Source: Petunia secreta
Taxonomy: Eukaryota; Streptophyta; Magnoliopsida; Solanales; Solanaceae
Assembly: GCA_029990175.1 (NCBI GenBank)
Contig: JARKIP010000033.1
Span: 8,680,001 to 8,744,000, forward strand
Reading direction: 5' to 3'
DNA length: 64,000 nt
Below are positions 35,518-46,050 of the stretch, piece after piece; the first letter of the stretch is position 1; every line of letters begins with the position of its first letter. The notes beneath the pieces were generated by a model. The model did no database searches. It had not been told where the DNA came from and was given only the letters and a program-made list of their open reading frames with translations. A program made the position numbers and the translations under genes.

Positions 35518-36232
35518 CGGACAGAAGTTTTGATAAGAACTTTCTGGTCCTTGGCCGGTTCGTTTGGCCTTTTAAACACTCTGATAAAATTCTGTCAGCC
35601 GTATTCGAAACTTTATCATATTATGTATATATGTTGTTTTGGATCTTTATTCAGTGACTATGTTTAGTTTGAATTCTTGATCCTTTTGTATGCACATGTT
35701 GTGGCTTTCGTGCCTTATGATCGGGGGTTACTTTTTCTTATCGAGTCTGTATTTTTCATAACTCTGCCCGAATGCTTCTAACTTAGCCTTTAACTAGAAA
35801 AAGAAGCATAAGTTATAAGTAGCTTGACCGAGTCGTGGTCGTTTTTTAGAGTTTTTAGCCGAATTGTTGCTCTGTACACACAACTTTGCTGGTTACTTCG
35901 ACACTTGAAAGTTGTTGCACGGCTTTTGTAGATAGGCTCTGGCCGAGTTGTTGGCCTTGTGACTGACTTCTCTTATTTTCGTGGAAGCCTTGTCACCTGA
36001 GGGTTTTGTTCCGTGAATGACTTCTCTTATTTGTCATGGAAGTCTTATTCCGTAGAAATTTTCAAATTTTGCGCTGCCTTTTGATAAGGTCTTTTGCCTG
36101 TGCAAAGGTCTTGGTCTGGCCTGTAGGGCCCTCACCACCCCCTTGTTTACATGTTAGAACACGTAAAGTGATAGCATGAAAAGAGTTGTCGGTGAATCGT
36201 ATAATGAACACATATAACCAAACGAGGAGTGT
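35518..36232. other. Noncoding stretch between antisense gene and tRNA-like sequence
   Basis: Likely 3' untranslated region of the antisense gene followed by spacer. The words TGGCCGAGTTGTTGG/TGACCGAGTCGTGG and GACTTCTCTTATTT(T)CGTGGAAG recur as short imperfect repeats (35820-36050). No coding signal. Confidence 0.45.
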
Positions 36233-36305
36233 GTCCGTTGTGGGATTCGAACCCACAGCCGCGAAGTTGAGAAACTTCGAGCTCTGCCAGTTGAGCTAAA
36301 CGGAT
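36233..36305 (-). tRNA. tRNA-like sequence, anticodon uncertain, possibly a pseudogene
   Basis: Read on the minus strand, 73 nt fold as a cloverleaf: acceptor ATCCGTT/AACGGAC with only the first pair mismatched, D arm GCTC-AACTGGCA-GAGC, anticodon stem CGAAG/CTTCG, variable CGGCT, and T arm GTGGG-TTCGAAT-CCCAC. Box A (TAGCTCAACTGG) and box B (GGTTCGAATCC) for RNA polymerase III are both good. The anticodon loop has eight bases (TTTCTCAA), so the anticodon could be TCT or CTC and decoding is doubtful. It lies between the end of pol and the antisense gene, on the strand of the genomic RNA. Confidence 0.65.
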
Positions 36306-36407
36306 CTGACCTTGTTCAGGTCGTTAGTACCATTTAGAGGGAATAAACAGTAAAGAACTTTACGTAAAATAAAAGTTGAGTGCAGGGTAACTAACCGTTT
36401 GTATCAC

Positions 36408-38171
36408 CTAGAAGTGATACCTTTTAAGGTGAACCACGTTCCAACTGTTCGGGATGATCGAACCATCTGAACGTGCTAAGCGGTAAGATCCCTTGCCGAC
36501 CGAAGCAACCACTTTGTAGGGTCCTTCCCAGTTGGGGCCAAGCTTCCCCGAATTTGCTTCCTGTGTGTTTTGAGAAACTTTTCTGAGTACAAAGTCCCCG
36601 ACATGGAAGTTTCGTACGCGCAATCCCCGATTGTAGTATTTTTCGATTCGTTCCTTTTGGGCAACCACTCGTACGAGGGCCAGTTCTCTGCGTTCTTCGA
36701 GAAGATCTAGTTCCTCGGACAGGTTGATTGAGTTTGATTCCTCCGTGGCATGCGCATATCGCAGGCTGGGTTCTCCTATCTCGACCGGGATCAGGGCGTC
36801 TGCGCCATATACTAGTGAGTACGGAGTCTCTCCGGTGCTCATTTTCACCGTGGTGCGATAGGCCCACAATACTCCAGGCAATTCTTCTACCCAACATCCT
36901 TTTGCCTGCTCGAGGCGCTTTTTGAGAGATTCAACGATGATCTTGTTGGTAGATTCGGCCTGCCCATTAGCGACAGGATGATACGGTGAGGAAGTGATCC
37001 TTTTAATGTGTAAGTCGTCAAGGAACCTAGTCACCTTTTGGCCAATGAAATGTGGGCCATTATCCATGACTATTTCCTTGGGCGCTCCGAAACGACATAC
37101 GACAAAGCGCCAGAGAAAGTCGACGACCTCTGTTTGCCGTATTCTTGAATATGCCGCGGCTTCGACCCACTTTGTGAAATAATCAGTTATGATCAGCAAG
37201 AAGCGCATCCCCCGCGGTGCTGTGGGAAGGGGACCTACAATGTCCATTCCCCATTTCATGAAGGGCCATGGGGAGATTATTGAATGCAACGGCTCGGCTG
37301 GCTGATGGAGGAGATGGGCAAACCACTGGCATTTGTCACATTTTTTGACAAAATCGTTCGCGTCTTTCTCCATTTTGTCCCAGTAATAACCTGCACGTAT
37401 CAATTTCCGCGTTAAGGCCTTTCCTCCGGAATGATTTCCGCAACATCCCTCGTGGACTTCTCTCATCACATAGTTAGTCTGATTTGGTCCAAGACATTTC
37501 GCGAGGGGCCCTGCGAACATCTTTCGGTATAGTTCGCCATTGCGGATGGTGTATCGGGCAGCTTTCACTCGGAGTTTGCGAGCAGCCTTCGCGTCTCCAG
37601 GCAGGGTCCCATGAATAAGATAATTTGGCATCTCGTTCCTCCAATCCCAGGTAGTGCTTATAGTGTTAACTTCGAACTTTTCCCTGTCCATGGTTGTGTA
37701 AAGGAGTTGAACGACAGCCGAAGAGCCGGCTGCTCCTACTTCTGCAACTGATCCCATGTTTGTGAGAGCGTCAGCTTCGTGATTCTCTTCCCGTGGAATC
37801 TGAATCGCTTCCCAGTCGTCGAATTGTGTCAAGAGCTCTTTTACTCGGCCGAGGTATGCCTGCATTCTGGGCTCTCGTGCGACGAAACCTCCATTGATCT
37901 GATTGATCACTAACTGGGAATCGCTTTTTAATTTGACTATGGTCGCTCCATAGTTTTGTGCTAGTTCCAATCCTGCAATAACGGCCTCATATTCAGCCTC
38001 ATTGTTAGTGATGAAAGGACATTTGATAGCTTGCCTTACCGTTTCTCCGGATGGAGCGACGAGGACTAGTCCGAGTCCCGATCCTTTGACATTCGAGGAG
38101 CCGTCCGTATGGAGGACCCAAGTGCCCGGAGCCTGTCCTGCACAGAGAATGGCTTCCTTTTCTGCCTCAGG
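36408..38171 (-). pseudogene. Tat1 second RNase H plus integrase, open but cut off upstream
   Basis: This is the largest open frame, about 587 codons after a TAG at 38172-38174. It starts within the Tat-type additional RNase H: HTDGSSNVKGSGLGL (Asp), NNEAEYEAVIAGLELAQ (Glu), KSDSQLVINQI (Asp) and EADALTN. Integrase follows with the zinc-binding HEGCCGNHSGGKAL...CDKC region, then the catalytic Asp in KWGMDIVGPLP (about 37240), Asp in MDNGPHFIGQ (about 37060) and Glu in NGQAESTN (about 36955). The end GSIIPNSWNVVHLKRY has no chromodomain, as usual for Tat. The catalytic residues are intact, but the normal polyprotein start is lost through stops upstream. Confidence 0.88.
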
Positions 38172-38174
38172 CTA

Positions 38175-40448
38175 TATATTTACACTGAAATCTGCCACGA
38201 AGTCTGCCAAGACTTGTGATTTTATCGCTACCCTGGGCTGATAAGTGATATCAAATTCGGACAGTTCTATAGCCCATTTTACCAATCTTCCTGAAAACTC
38301 TGGTTTGTGCAGAACATTTCATAAAGGAAAAGTAGTAACCACAACTATCGTATGACTTTGAAAGTATGGACGTAATTTTTGGGCAGCAGTTACCAGAGCT
38401 AACGCTAATTTTTCCAAAGGCTGGTAGCGGGTTTCTGCATCAATTAAAGCTTTGCTAACATAGTAGACAGGAAGTTGTTTACCTTTTTCTTCCCGTACTA
38501 GTACAACGCTTACCGATAACTCTGAGACTGCCAGATAAATTAGCAACTGCTCGCCTTCCACAGGTGTGGTGAGTAGTGGAGGATTGGAGAGGTATTTCTT
38601 CAGATCCCTCAACGCCTGCTGACACTCAGGAGTCCATTCAAACTCCTTTTTTTGCTTTAAGACGTCGAAGAAACTTTTGCAACGATCAGATGACCGGGAG
38701 ATGAATCTGCGTAGGGCATCTACTCTCCCCGTCAGCCTCATGACCTCTTTCCTATCGCGAAGTACATCTGGGATTGACTCGATGGCTTTAATCTAGGCGG
38801 GATTGACTTCAACGCCTCGCTGAGAGACAATGAACCACAAAAATTTTCCCGATCCGACTCCGAAAGCGCATTTCTCCGGGTTCAATTTCATGTTATATTG
38901 ATCCAGGATTCGGAAAGCTTCTTTCAGATGCGCCGGATGATCTTCTGCTCGTTTGGATTTTATCAGCATGTCGTCAATGTACACTTCCATAGTCTTCCCG
39001 ATATGGTCGTGGAACATCCGATTGACCAGACGCTGATAGGTTGCACCTGCATTTTTTAATCCAAATGGCATAACTTTATAGCAATACGTACCTCGACAAG
39101 TTATGAATGCCGTTTTCTCCTAGTCTCCAGGGTCCATCAGTATCTGGTTGTATCCAGAGTACGCGTCGAGGAAAGTTAACACCTCGTGTCCGGCTGTTGC
39201 GTCGATTAGTTGATCTATCCTGGGAAGGGGATATGAATCCTTCGGACAGGCTTTGTTTAGATCTGTAAAATCGATGCAGACTCGCCACTTGCCATTCTTC
39301 TTAGGTACAACAACCACGTTGGCTAACCAGTCTGGATATTTGACTTCACGTACCGAACCGATCTTTAGCAGGCGATCGACTTCGTCGTTGATTACCTGAT
39401 TCTGGAAAGCCCCTTGCTGGCGCGTTTTTTGTTTCACCGGGCGGTGGTATGGATCAACGTGTAACCTGTGAGTAATGATGTCCGGGAAAATACCTGTCAT
39501 ATCTGCATGGGACCAGGCGAATGTTGTATGCGGCTCCTTGAGGAATTTCAGGATGTCTTCCCGTAGGCGTTCGCTCAGTTCCGTTCCCAAGTACACCTTT
39601 CGCTCTAGTTTATCAGCGAACAGCTCTTCGGGCTCCAGGGCTTCTACTGTTGGCATGTGTTTTTCCTTTTCCTCCATCTTGGCGATGAACTCCGGGACTT
39701 CGTACTTAGCCTCCTCGGGTGTAGTATTTGGTCCCGGGTGCTGTGATTGCTATTTGCTTTCCTCGGGTAGTTTAAGGGCTACCGAGTAACAATCTCGTGC
39801 GGTGCGCTGCTCCCCTCTGACTTCACGCACCCCCCACTCGGATGGGAATTTTAACACCTGGTGATAGGTAGAAGGGACGGCCTGCATGTCATGGATCCAC
39901 GGTCTACCTAGAATGATGTTGTAGGCTAGATCAGCGTCGACAACATGGAAAGTCGTCTCCTTTGCTACCCCCTCGGTTAGAGTTGTTAAGGTGATCTCCC
40001 CGAGGGTCTTTTCACTCGAGTTGTTGAAACCGGAGAGAACCCGAGATATTGGCACGATCTTGTCTGCTACCTGCATTTCATCTATGACTCGTGATGGGAT
40101 AATATTTGCAGAGCTGCCCGCATCGATGAGTACTCTCTTTACGTCGAACTCCGCTACTCGTAATGTTATGACCAGCGCGTCGACATGTGGAAACTGTGAT
40201 CCTTCAGCATCGGACTCCTCAAAGGTGATTACTCCTTCTGATCGGGGACGCTTGTTGTTTGTAATGGACACCTTTGCATACTTTTTTGCCATGAAGGTGA
40301 CCGAATCTACCTCGATCCCGCCCGGAATGACATTGACCGTTCGCTTTGGGGAGGATGCTCGTGGTGGACCCGGCTTGTTCTGCTGAGCCTTCGCATGAGT
40401 TTGCTTTACTTTCTCAGTCAAGAACTCCTTCAAGAATCCCTGTTTCAA
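38175..40448 (-). pseudogene. Tat1 protease, RT and RNase H, with in-frame stops
   Basis: In one frame, from right to left: an aspartic protease with VLIDAGSSANIIPSRV (active-site Asp, about 40120), a linker, RT with VVVPKKNGKWRVCIDFTDLN, YPLPRIDQLIDATAGHE, FLDAYSGYNQI (first catalytic Asp) and MEVYIDDMLIKSKR (YIDD, about 38975), then RNase H with LLIYLAVSELSVSVVLVREE and YQPLEKLALALV. In-frame stops lie at 39750-39752, 39120-39122, 38793-38795 and 38319-38321; another at 38172 ends this part. All look like CAG to TAG or CGA to TGA changes. Domain content and key residues are otherwise complete. Confidence 0.9.
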
Positions 40449-42012
40449 TAAATGGGCGATTTCATACCTTAAGGCTTTGCAGTCTTCGGTGGTGTGCCCG
40501 TGGTCTTGGTGAAACTCGCAACAGGTCTTTGCTCCGCTTGTTGGGGTCAGTCTTCATGTCCTTTGGCCATTTGACCTTTTCTCCCATGCCTTTGAGTACT
40601 GCCATGACCTCCGACATTTCAACGTTGAAGCTTGGCAGGCTTGGGATGCCTCGGGAACTCGACTCAGGGTTTTCCTTTCAAGATAATCCCCTATTACTGT
40701 TGCGGCTGTGTCCTTTGGAGTTGTTACGCGATTGGTCAGGGTAGGGCTCATACCGTGTGCCTGATCTCTCCGTTTCTGCTTTTCCGCCGGATCCGCTGCT
40801 GCGAGGCTGGGTCCTTCCCCGAGCGCCTGCCCCGATCAGTTTATCTTCATCGATACGTACTTTGGAATTGTAGTGATTGTATACGTCTGACCAACTGGCT
40901 GCTGGGAACTCGCGAAGAGACTCATAAAGTGTTCGTGTGGCCTCTGAGCTCCTAACATCCAGGCTGTTGGTGAATGCGATTGCCGCCCATCTGTCCGGCA
41001 CTTTGGGGAGCATCATGTGTTCCCTCTGGAACCGATCCACGTACTTTCGGATTGACTCATCGGGCCTCTGCTTAATTTCAAAGATATCTTCTACCCGGGT
41101 CTCCGTCTTCTGGGCGCCTGTGTGTGCCTTCACGAATAACTCAGCCATCTCTGCAAAGGATCCAATGGAGTTGGGTGGCAACATTGAATACCATCGCAGG
41201 GCCCCATCTGCCAGGGTCTTTACGAACTTCTTCAATTGCACAGATTCGATCTCCTCGTCGGTGAGATCACTGGCTTTTATGAAATTGCTGAACATCATGA
41301 GGTGATCGTTCGAATCAGACGTTCCGCGATACCTTGGAATGTTCGGCATTTTGAACATTTTAGGTATCACCTTTGGGGCTACTTCTTTCTTCCAGGGCCG
41401 CTGTGAATATCGCTGGACGTCAACTTTTTTCAGCGTAGGCGGGGCGCCTGGTATCTGATCGATCCTCTCGTGGAGAGCCTGTTGAAGTGCTTCCTGGCTT
41501 TCTTTGAATTGCTTGGTGAGGGCTTCCACAACAAGGTTCATATCTGCAGGTGCTGTAGATCCTCCACCCGGGTTCTGATTGGCTTGAGTCGCTGGATCTG
41601 CAGTGCCACTGCCGCCGTTACGCTCTTCTTCTTGCCTTGAAGTATGTGAAGAGGGTGAATTGGGGTTAGGCGCTGCAGCATCGGCCCCCGCGGTTGAAAT
41701 ATTGCTCCTTCGGAGAGAGGTTAGTGCTTCGTAGATTCCCCGGTTCACTTCTACCTGTTGCTGCATAAAATCAAAAAATGTTTTTTGCAGATTCCCTCGG
41801 TCAGGGGAGGGACTCCTATGTCGGCGTCTCCTGGGTGGAGTAGCGCTCTGAGAGCGTCCATGCCTGTTTTGCCAGACCTGTCCTTGGGAAGACTGTTGCC
41901 GCCCATCGGACGAATAATCGGGGGAATAATTAGGGGAATAACTACGCGAAGGGGTGTCTGCTTGTTGCCCGCCTGCAAAGGTTTGCTGTTGCTAGGAACC
42001 ACTTTCTGCCAT
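40449..42012 (-). pseudogene. Tat1 gag, with two stops and a frameshift
   Basis: The ATG at 42010-42012 begins MAESGS and is followed by a TAG (41992-41994) at codon 7. The main stretch then runs to 40681. It has a Gln/Pro-rich head, a Ser/Asn-rich linker, the capsid core with PNIPRYRGTSDSNDHLMMF, ALRWYSMLPPNSIGSF and RVEDIFEIKQRPDESIRKYV, and a basic tail. A TGA at 40678-40680 and a frameshift near 40510 precede a CEFHQDHGHTTEDC zinc-like motif that leads into protease. The remaining sequence is close to a complete gag. Confidence 0.88.
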
Positions 42013-42091
42013 GTTAGTTATGAAACAAAATAGACGGAAACGAATACAGTATCAGAGATAGACTTCTTAACCTGCGAATTCTATTGACCGG

Positions 42092-42109
42092 CTCCCACTG
42101 TGGTCGCCA
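42092..42109 (-). other. Primer binding site of Tat1
   Basis: On the minus strand TGGCGACCACAGTGGGAG lies three bases (ATT) after the end of the 5' LTR. The TGGCG(A/C)CC start and this spacing are usual for Tat elements. I could not assign the tRNA with certainty. Confidence 0.75.
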
Positions 42110-42112
42110 AAT

Positions 42113-42771
42113 TGTTTAACCTAAATCCGGTTTTAGGCCAATTAACAATTAAATTTATGTTTGCGAAGTCACGATCAATAGTTGAGATTAAGAATTCATA
42201 CGATGAATAAAATGATACTAATTCAGGACATGCAAAGTAAAATATAAGCAGGAGTAAAGAGAGGTAGACGTATCGTATCCTTCGTCTCCGGAGAGAGTTG
42301 GTCGATGTCCACCCTTCAGATGAATTAATCACTAAAAATAGTAATCGAAATAAAGAGTATGTCTGAAGAAGAGAGAACGCTCTTTTATTGATAATGTAGA
42401 CAGGAAGTAAAAGTTATCACAACTGGTTAAAAGAAGTGCTATTTATAGACTTGAGAGACGCCTGTTGGGATTGTGCTTAGCCGTTGGGTGTGGAACTTAT
42501 CCGGATGAGTAACCGTCAGGCACCCATTCGGGGAAGTTATAACCGCTAGGCTGCAGCTATTGCCGTAACGATCATTTAATGAATGATCGCGTACGGTAAT
42601 TCCGGTAACTGCCCGTTTAAACCATGCCTGCTATTGAGACGCTTCGTGATTGTCTTGGGTCTGCCCGTGGGAAACGTCTGCTCGATGAATGTCTGCCCGA
42701 TGAATGTCTGTCCGTGCCACGTGGAAGACACGTGTCATCCTTTGAAGTCCAGTCAGCTTTTATCCAATACA
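42113..42771 (-). repeat. 5' LTR of Tat1
   Basis: It has the same ends and length as the LTR at 31388-32046. The following AATTG at 42772-42776 completes the target duplication. Confidence 0.95.
42439..42447 (-). promoter_or_regulatory. TATA box in Tat1 5' LTR
   Basis: TATAAATAG on the minus strand, the probable promoter for the genomic RNA of Tat1, reading toward gag. Confidence 0.72.
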
Positions 42772-42879
42772 AATTGTACCTGAAAAAAAAAAAAAAAATT
42801 AGTGACAAAACTCACCCTGATCACCACCATAAGGTCTTGATCAAAGTGAGATTCTTCCACCTCCCTCGTGTCCATGCAC

Positions 42880-43830
42880 ATACTCATAATCACATCTTTC
42901 ATGTCCTCACTCTTATTTGAACACATTGTAATTTATCTTGATTAACAATCACTTTACCTCGACTTGGGAGCCCTTGAAATGAAGAGAAAGCAACTTGATG
43001 CACATCATACACAAAGGAAGCTAAAAAATCAGCTAGGATGTTTCCCTCTCTGAATGTATGGACGAATTCAAACACTCCTCGCTGCCTTAGATCTATAATT
43101 TCATCAACCAACGGTGCAATAGACAATAAAACTGACCAATTCCCATTAGTACTATTCTTCATTAAAAGAGAATCAGTCTCCACCACCATGGGACTCAAAT
43201 TATGTGCGACGATATACTTTAATGCTTCAAGAATAACAATTGCTTTAGCGTATGTATTTGTGTGTTGACCTATAACTCTTGCAGTAGCAAAATATAAATT
43301 ACAAGCATCATCCCTTATAAAATGAAATTGAAGTATGCCCAGGCTTTCCTCTAGATGGCCTATCTATATTTCATTTAAAATACCCACCCAACAACTTTTG
43401 CCACGCTACAGGAATGTATTTTAACCGACGCTAACAAACTTCCCATGATTGAACCATAGCAGGCCATGATTGCACACATTAATTAACACCAGGGAATCTC
43501 AGTTTAATCAAACATGTAACATTGATGGTGACTTCAAAAATCAATCTCACAAAAGATACCTTTCCTCCATAACAAATTATATTCCTTCGCTTCCATAACG
43601 ACAAAAAAATAAAAGATAGAATAGCGTAAAAAGCAACCTTCATCCATAGTCGTGGCCATTGCTTCCACCACTTGAAGCAAGCTTTCCTCAAATAACAACC
43701 ATCCAACTGAATACATGCAGCCAAAGAAAAAAATTGCCACAATTTCCATGCGGCAGGACTAGTTAAAAATAAATGTTCTCTTGTTTCAACTCCAGGATGC
43801 TCACAACAAACTCATCTGGATGCTAAGTTA
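42880..43830 (-). pseudogene. LINE ORF2 C-terminal remnant
   Basis: Two minus-strand stretches fit the C-terminus of plant LINE ORF2. The 43479-43749 part (AFYAILSFIFLSLWKRRNII) resembles the zinc-binding region after RT. The 42899-43198 part (VVETDSLLMKNSTN, VFEFVHTFREGNILADFLAS) is the RNase H-like domain, with an Asp in VETDS and the ADFLAS end. They lie in the right order. The 5' part is lost toward the CACTA fragment. Stops separate the two parts. Confidence 0.75.
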
Positions 43831-43849
43831 TAACCCTTTTTCCTGTTTA

Positions 43850-44185
43850 AAATTAGAGAAATAACGGGAAATACTTGGGTAAAATTTTTAAAGAATTATA
43901 AGGATATGCTTGCAAAGGGTTACATTTAGCAAGATTATATAGCATCTCCTAAAAAGTGTTGCCAAATTAGTAATAAGTGTTGCTAGATATTTTATGATTA
44001 GGCTACACTTAAAAAGCGTTGCCTATACTATTAATACATACGCTTAATAAGTGTTGCCTTAAAATCCGTGGCCAAAGACTCTGGCCAAATGCCACACTTA
44101 GAAAGCGTTCCGATAAATATTTTTTGCAACCCTTTCAAGGCGTTGTCTAAACTTAGTGTGCCCGTAGGCCAAATTTGTTGTAGTG
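43850..44185. mobile_element. CACTA transposon end fragment
   Basis: The right terminus reads TGTTGTAGTG, the reverse complement of CACTACAACA, followed by TAT. Inside it the subterminal words AAAAAGCGTTGCCTA, AATAAGTGTTGCC and AAAAAGTGTTGCCAAA repeat in both spacing and form, as in En/Spm (CACTA) ends. The left end was not found, so this is a truncated or solo end of about 330 bp. Confidence 0.7.
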
Positions 44186-44716
44186 TATCAATTAACTTTG
44201 ATCAAACCAAACATTGTGCCTTTCACTCCAACATGCCTTGTCACACCATAGATGAGTGCACCACTTTAAGAAAAGAAATTTAGAGATTGTTGAAACAAGG
44301 TAAGGTAATCGAGATTCCGAAGGGAGAACCTACACTTATATGGTGCCGGCGACCATTGTCCAAACACGGGAAGTTTACTCGCGGTCAGTTAACCCAACTT
44401 CTCATAAGAAACTGACAAATAGAATCCCCAAATTCATGGTTTTCGCGAAATTATTCCAATTGCAGGGTCATATGAAAGTCTCTTCGAAAGGTTCACAGTG
44501 GTTGGGCTCACACATCCTAGTGTTAGCAAAGGTTGTAAAAAGTTTTGGAAGATGGATGTTACGTAATCATGTTCTTATCATTCCAGTTTATTGGGACACA
44601 ATATTGAAGAATGTCTAACCTTTAAAGAGAAGGTCGAAGATTTAATCAAGTGTGGACAAGTCAAGATGAAAGGTGCTGATAATCAAGTTCTCGTCATTAC
44701 AAAATAGTACCCTGAA
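44186..44716 (+). pseudogene. Gypsy gag 3' fragment
   Basis: The plus strand reads HCAFHSNMPCHTIDECTTLR near 44210-44275, then after frame shifts GHNIEECLTFKEKVEDLIK and GQVKMKGADNQVLVITK near 44595-44705. The H...H...C spacing is the zinc-like gag motif of solanaceous Tat-type elements, here occurring twice. Protease does not follow; the fragment ends near 44716. Confidence 0.55.
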
Positions 44717-45405
44717 GGAGCAGTAGTTTGAGGATGGACACCTGAGTACAAGAGAACAGATTATAAATTGCAGACAATCCATTTTACTTTCTAGCAATCT
44801 CTATAATATATGTTCTTTAAGATTTATTTATGTACTTGAACTACGCTTGACCTGATTCCTGTCAGTAGCAAGACATGTAGGCTGCCCACTTTGGGTTCGG
44901 TCCCTTCATAATAAAATTTTTATTTTCCCCCAGAAATGGAAGTCAGTGTCACATTCAAAATGCAACTGTTGGTTAATAAAAAGAATGGAAGACTTTGATA
45001 AGTATATTTTTAAGGGGACATACAAGCATTCTGATGACCACACTCAAGATCTTGGTGTTCGACATGAGCCGGCCTTTTCTTAAGTCATACAACATCCAAT
45101 TGACATTCAAGATATCCTTGTTAATTTCCATTGACGCAGGAAAGAACGATGACATAAACCAAATCCTTGTCTTGACTGCTACAAAAAGCGCTCAAGAAAC
45201 CACTCATAGTCTCTCTTTCAAGCATTAGCCGATTCTACCCTCTATCACTCACATTAACTCTAGATGCATACATCCATAGCTTTGACCTAGTTGTTTCTTT
45301 TAGCTATAGGATTAACATTTATATGATGCTTTACATTGAATTTTGCAATGTGTTAACCTTGTCTTAACCTCTATCACTCGGGCATTCTTCAGTCTTGGGC
45401 ATTAG
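44717..45405. other. Noncoding repeat-derived spacer
   Basis: The 44830-44930 part contains GAACTACGCTTGACCTGATTC and CATGTAGGCTGCCCACTTTG, wording I associate with R-U5 tails of solanaceous gypsy LTRs. No ends could be fixed. Confidence 0.35.
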
Positions 45406-45409
45406 CTCA

Positions 45410-45665
45410 GCCTCTCAGTCGCTCACTGCTCGGTGCAGGTCTTCATGGTTCTGATGCTTTCTGCCTCAGGCTCGAGCTTGAATGTTGAGCATCCACATCT
45501 GGTGCCCGGCCACTCAGTCACTAAATTGCTACTTCCTCCCAGCCACACTAAGTGAACATGTACATTGTGCAAAACCTTAGCTTAACTTTGTGTGACCGGT
45601 CTTGATTGCACGAACACATCTTGATACGCACGGTCATGGGCTGCATCACAATTCTGAAACGTTAT
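45410..45665 (-). pseudogene. LINE C-terminal fragment
   Basis: On the minus strand it parallels the LINE sequence at 63590-63760: both carry (Q/E)SRPVT(Q/R)S followed by an AK(V/I)L stretch after HDAA. Here HDRAYQDVFVQSRPVTQS precedes a stop. It is a second copy, not a continuation, of the LINE at the right end of the window. Confidence 0.6.
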
Positions 45666-45699
45666 AGGACCTTTCGTCTAAATGAACACAAGAAGGTCT

Positions 45700-45832
45700 A
45701 CTAGAAACAACCTCTCCACTTTAGAGGGGGTAAGGTCTAAGTACAGACCACCCTCCCCATACACCACTAGTGGGATATCACTAGGTATATTGTTGTTGTT
45801 GTTGTTGTTATTGTTGTTGTGTTGTTGTCGTT
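45700..45832 (+). mobile_element. TS/SolS-type SINE, 3' part, with (TTG)n tail
   Basis: The text CCTCTCCACTTTAGAGGGGG, AAGGTCTAAGTACAGACCAC and CACTAGTGGGATATCACTAG is characteristic of the tobacco TS / solanaceous SolS SINE body. It ends in a TTG repeat at about 45790-45832, which is the usual tail of that family. The tRNA-related 5' part with boxes A and B is missing. The poly-Asn frame on the other strand is a translation of this repeat. Confidence 0.75.
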
Positions 45833-45835
45833 GCT

Positions 45836-46027
45836 CTAAATAAAAACTAGCATGATCATCATCTAAGCTTGGGTAGTCATTCACCATATTATGTTGGTTA
45901 ATAGAATCTGGAAGGCATACATTATCGTAATCCTTGAAATTGCAGGAATTTTCCATATTGTGAAGGTTATCATTTTCTGCTTGGCTCGTATCCCCGTAAC
46001 AGTAGGTGGCGTATTTTTGCACACACA
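45836..46027 (-). repeat. 3' LTR remnant of Tat2
   Basis: The minus strand starts TGTGTGTGCAAAAATACGCC, like the start of the 5' LTR at 62674. Similarity fades after about 50 bp. The rest of the LTR is missing or too diverged, perhaps removed where the SINE and LINE pieces now lie. Confidence 0.55.
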
Positions 46028-46050
46028 GTTAATTCCCCCACTTGCTAAGT
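46028..46050 (-). other. Polypurine tract of Tat2
   Basis: AGCAAGTGGGGGAATTAAC on the minus strand adjoins the TG of the 3' LTR. The purine-rich AAGTGGGGGAA core fits a plus-strand priming site. Confidence 0.6.

Larger units (their letters stand above)
31388..42771 (-). mobile_element. Tat-lineage Ty3/gypsy element Tat1, full-length, AATTG target duplication
   Basis: Two 659-bp LTRs bound an 11.4-kb element; AATTG precedes 31388 and follows 42771. On the minus strand the order is 5' LTR (right), primer site, gag, protease, RT, RNase H, Tat-type second RNase H, integrase without chromodomain, tRNA-like sequence, a long region holding an oppositely oriented spliced gene, polypurine tract and 3' LTR (left). 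An antisense gene between pol and 3' LTR is known from Retand-like Tat elements. By eye I count about 11 differences between the LTRs, so the insertion is recent, yet gag-pol holds seven stops and a frameshift. Confidence 0.93.

Noticed and set aside
42783..42799. Poly-A as LINE tail.
   Set aside because: The neighbouring LINE is on the minus strand, whose tail would appear as T on the plus strand.
45678..46022. 114-codon frame with a poly-Asn stretch.
   Set aside because: The Asn run is the SINE (TTG)n tail read on the other strand; the rest is LTR remnant.
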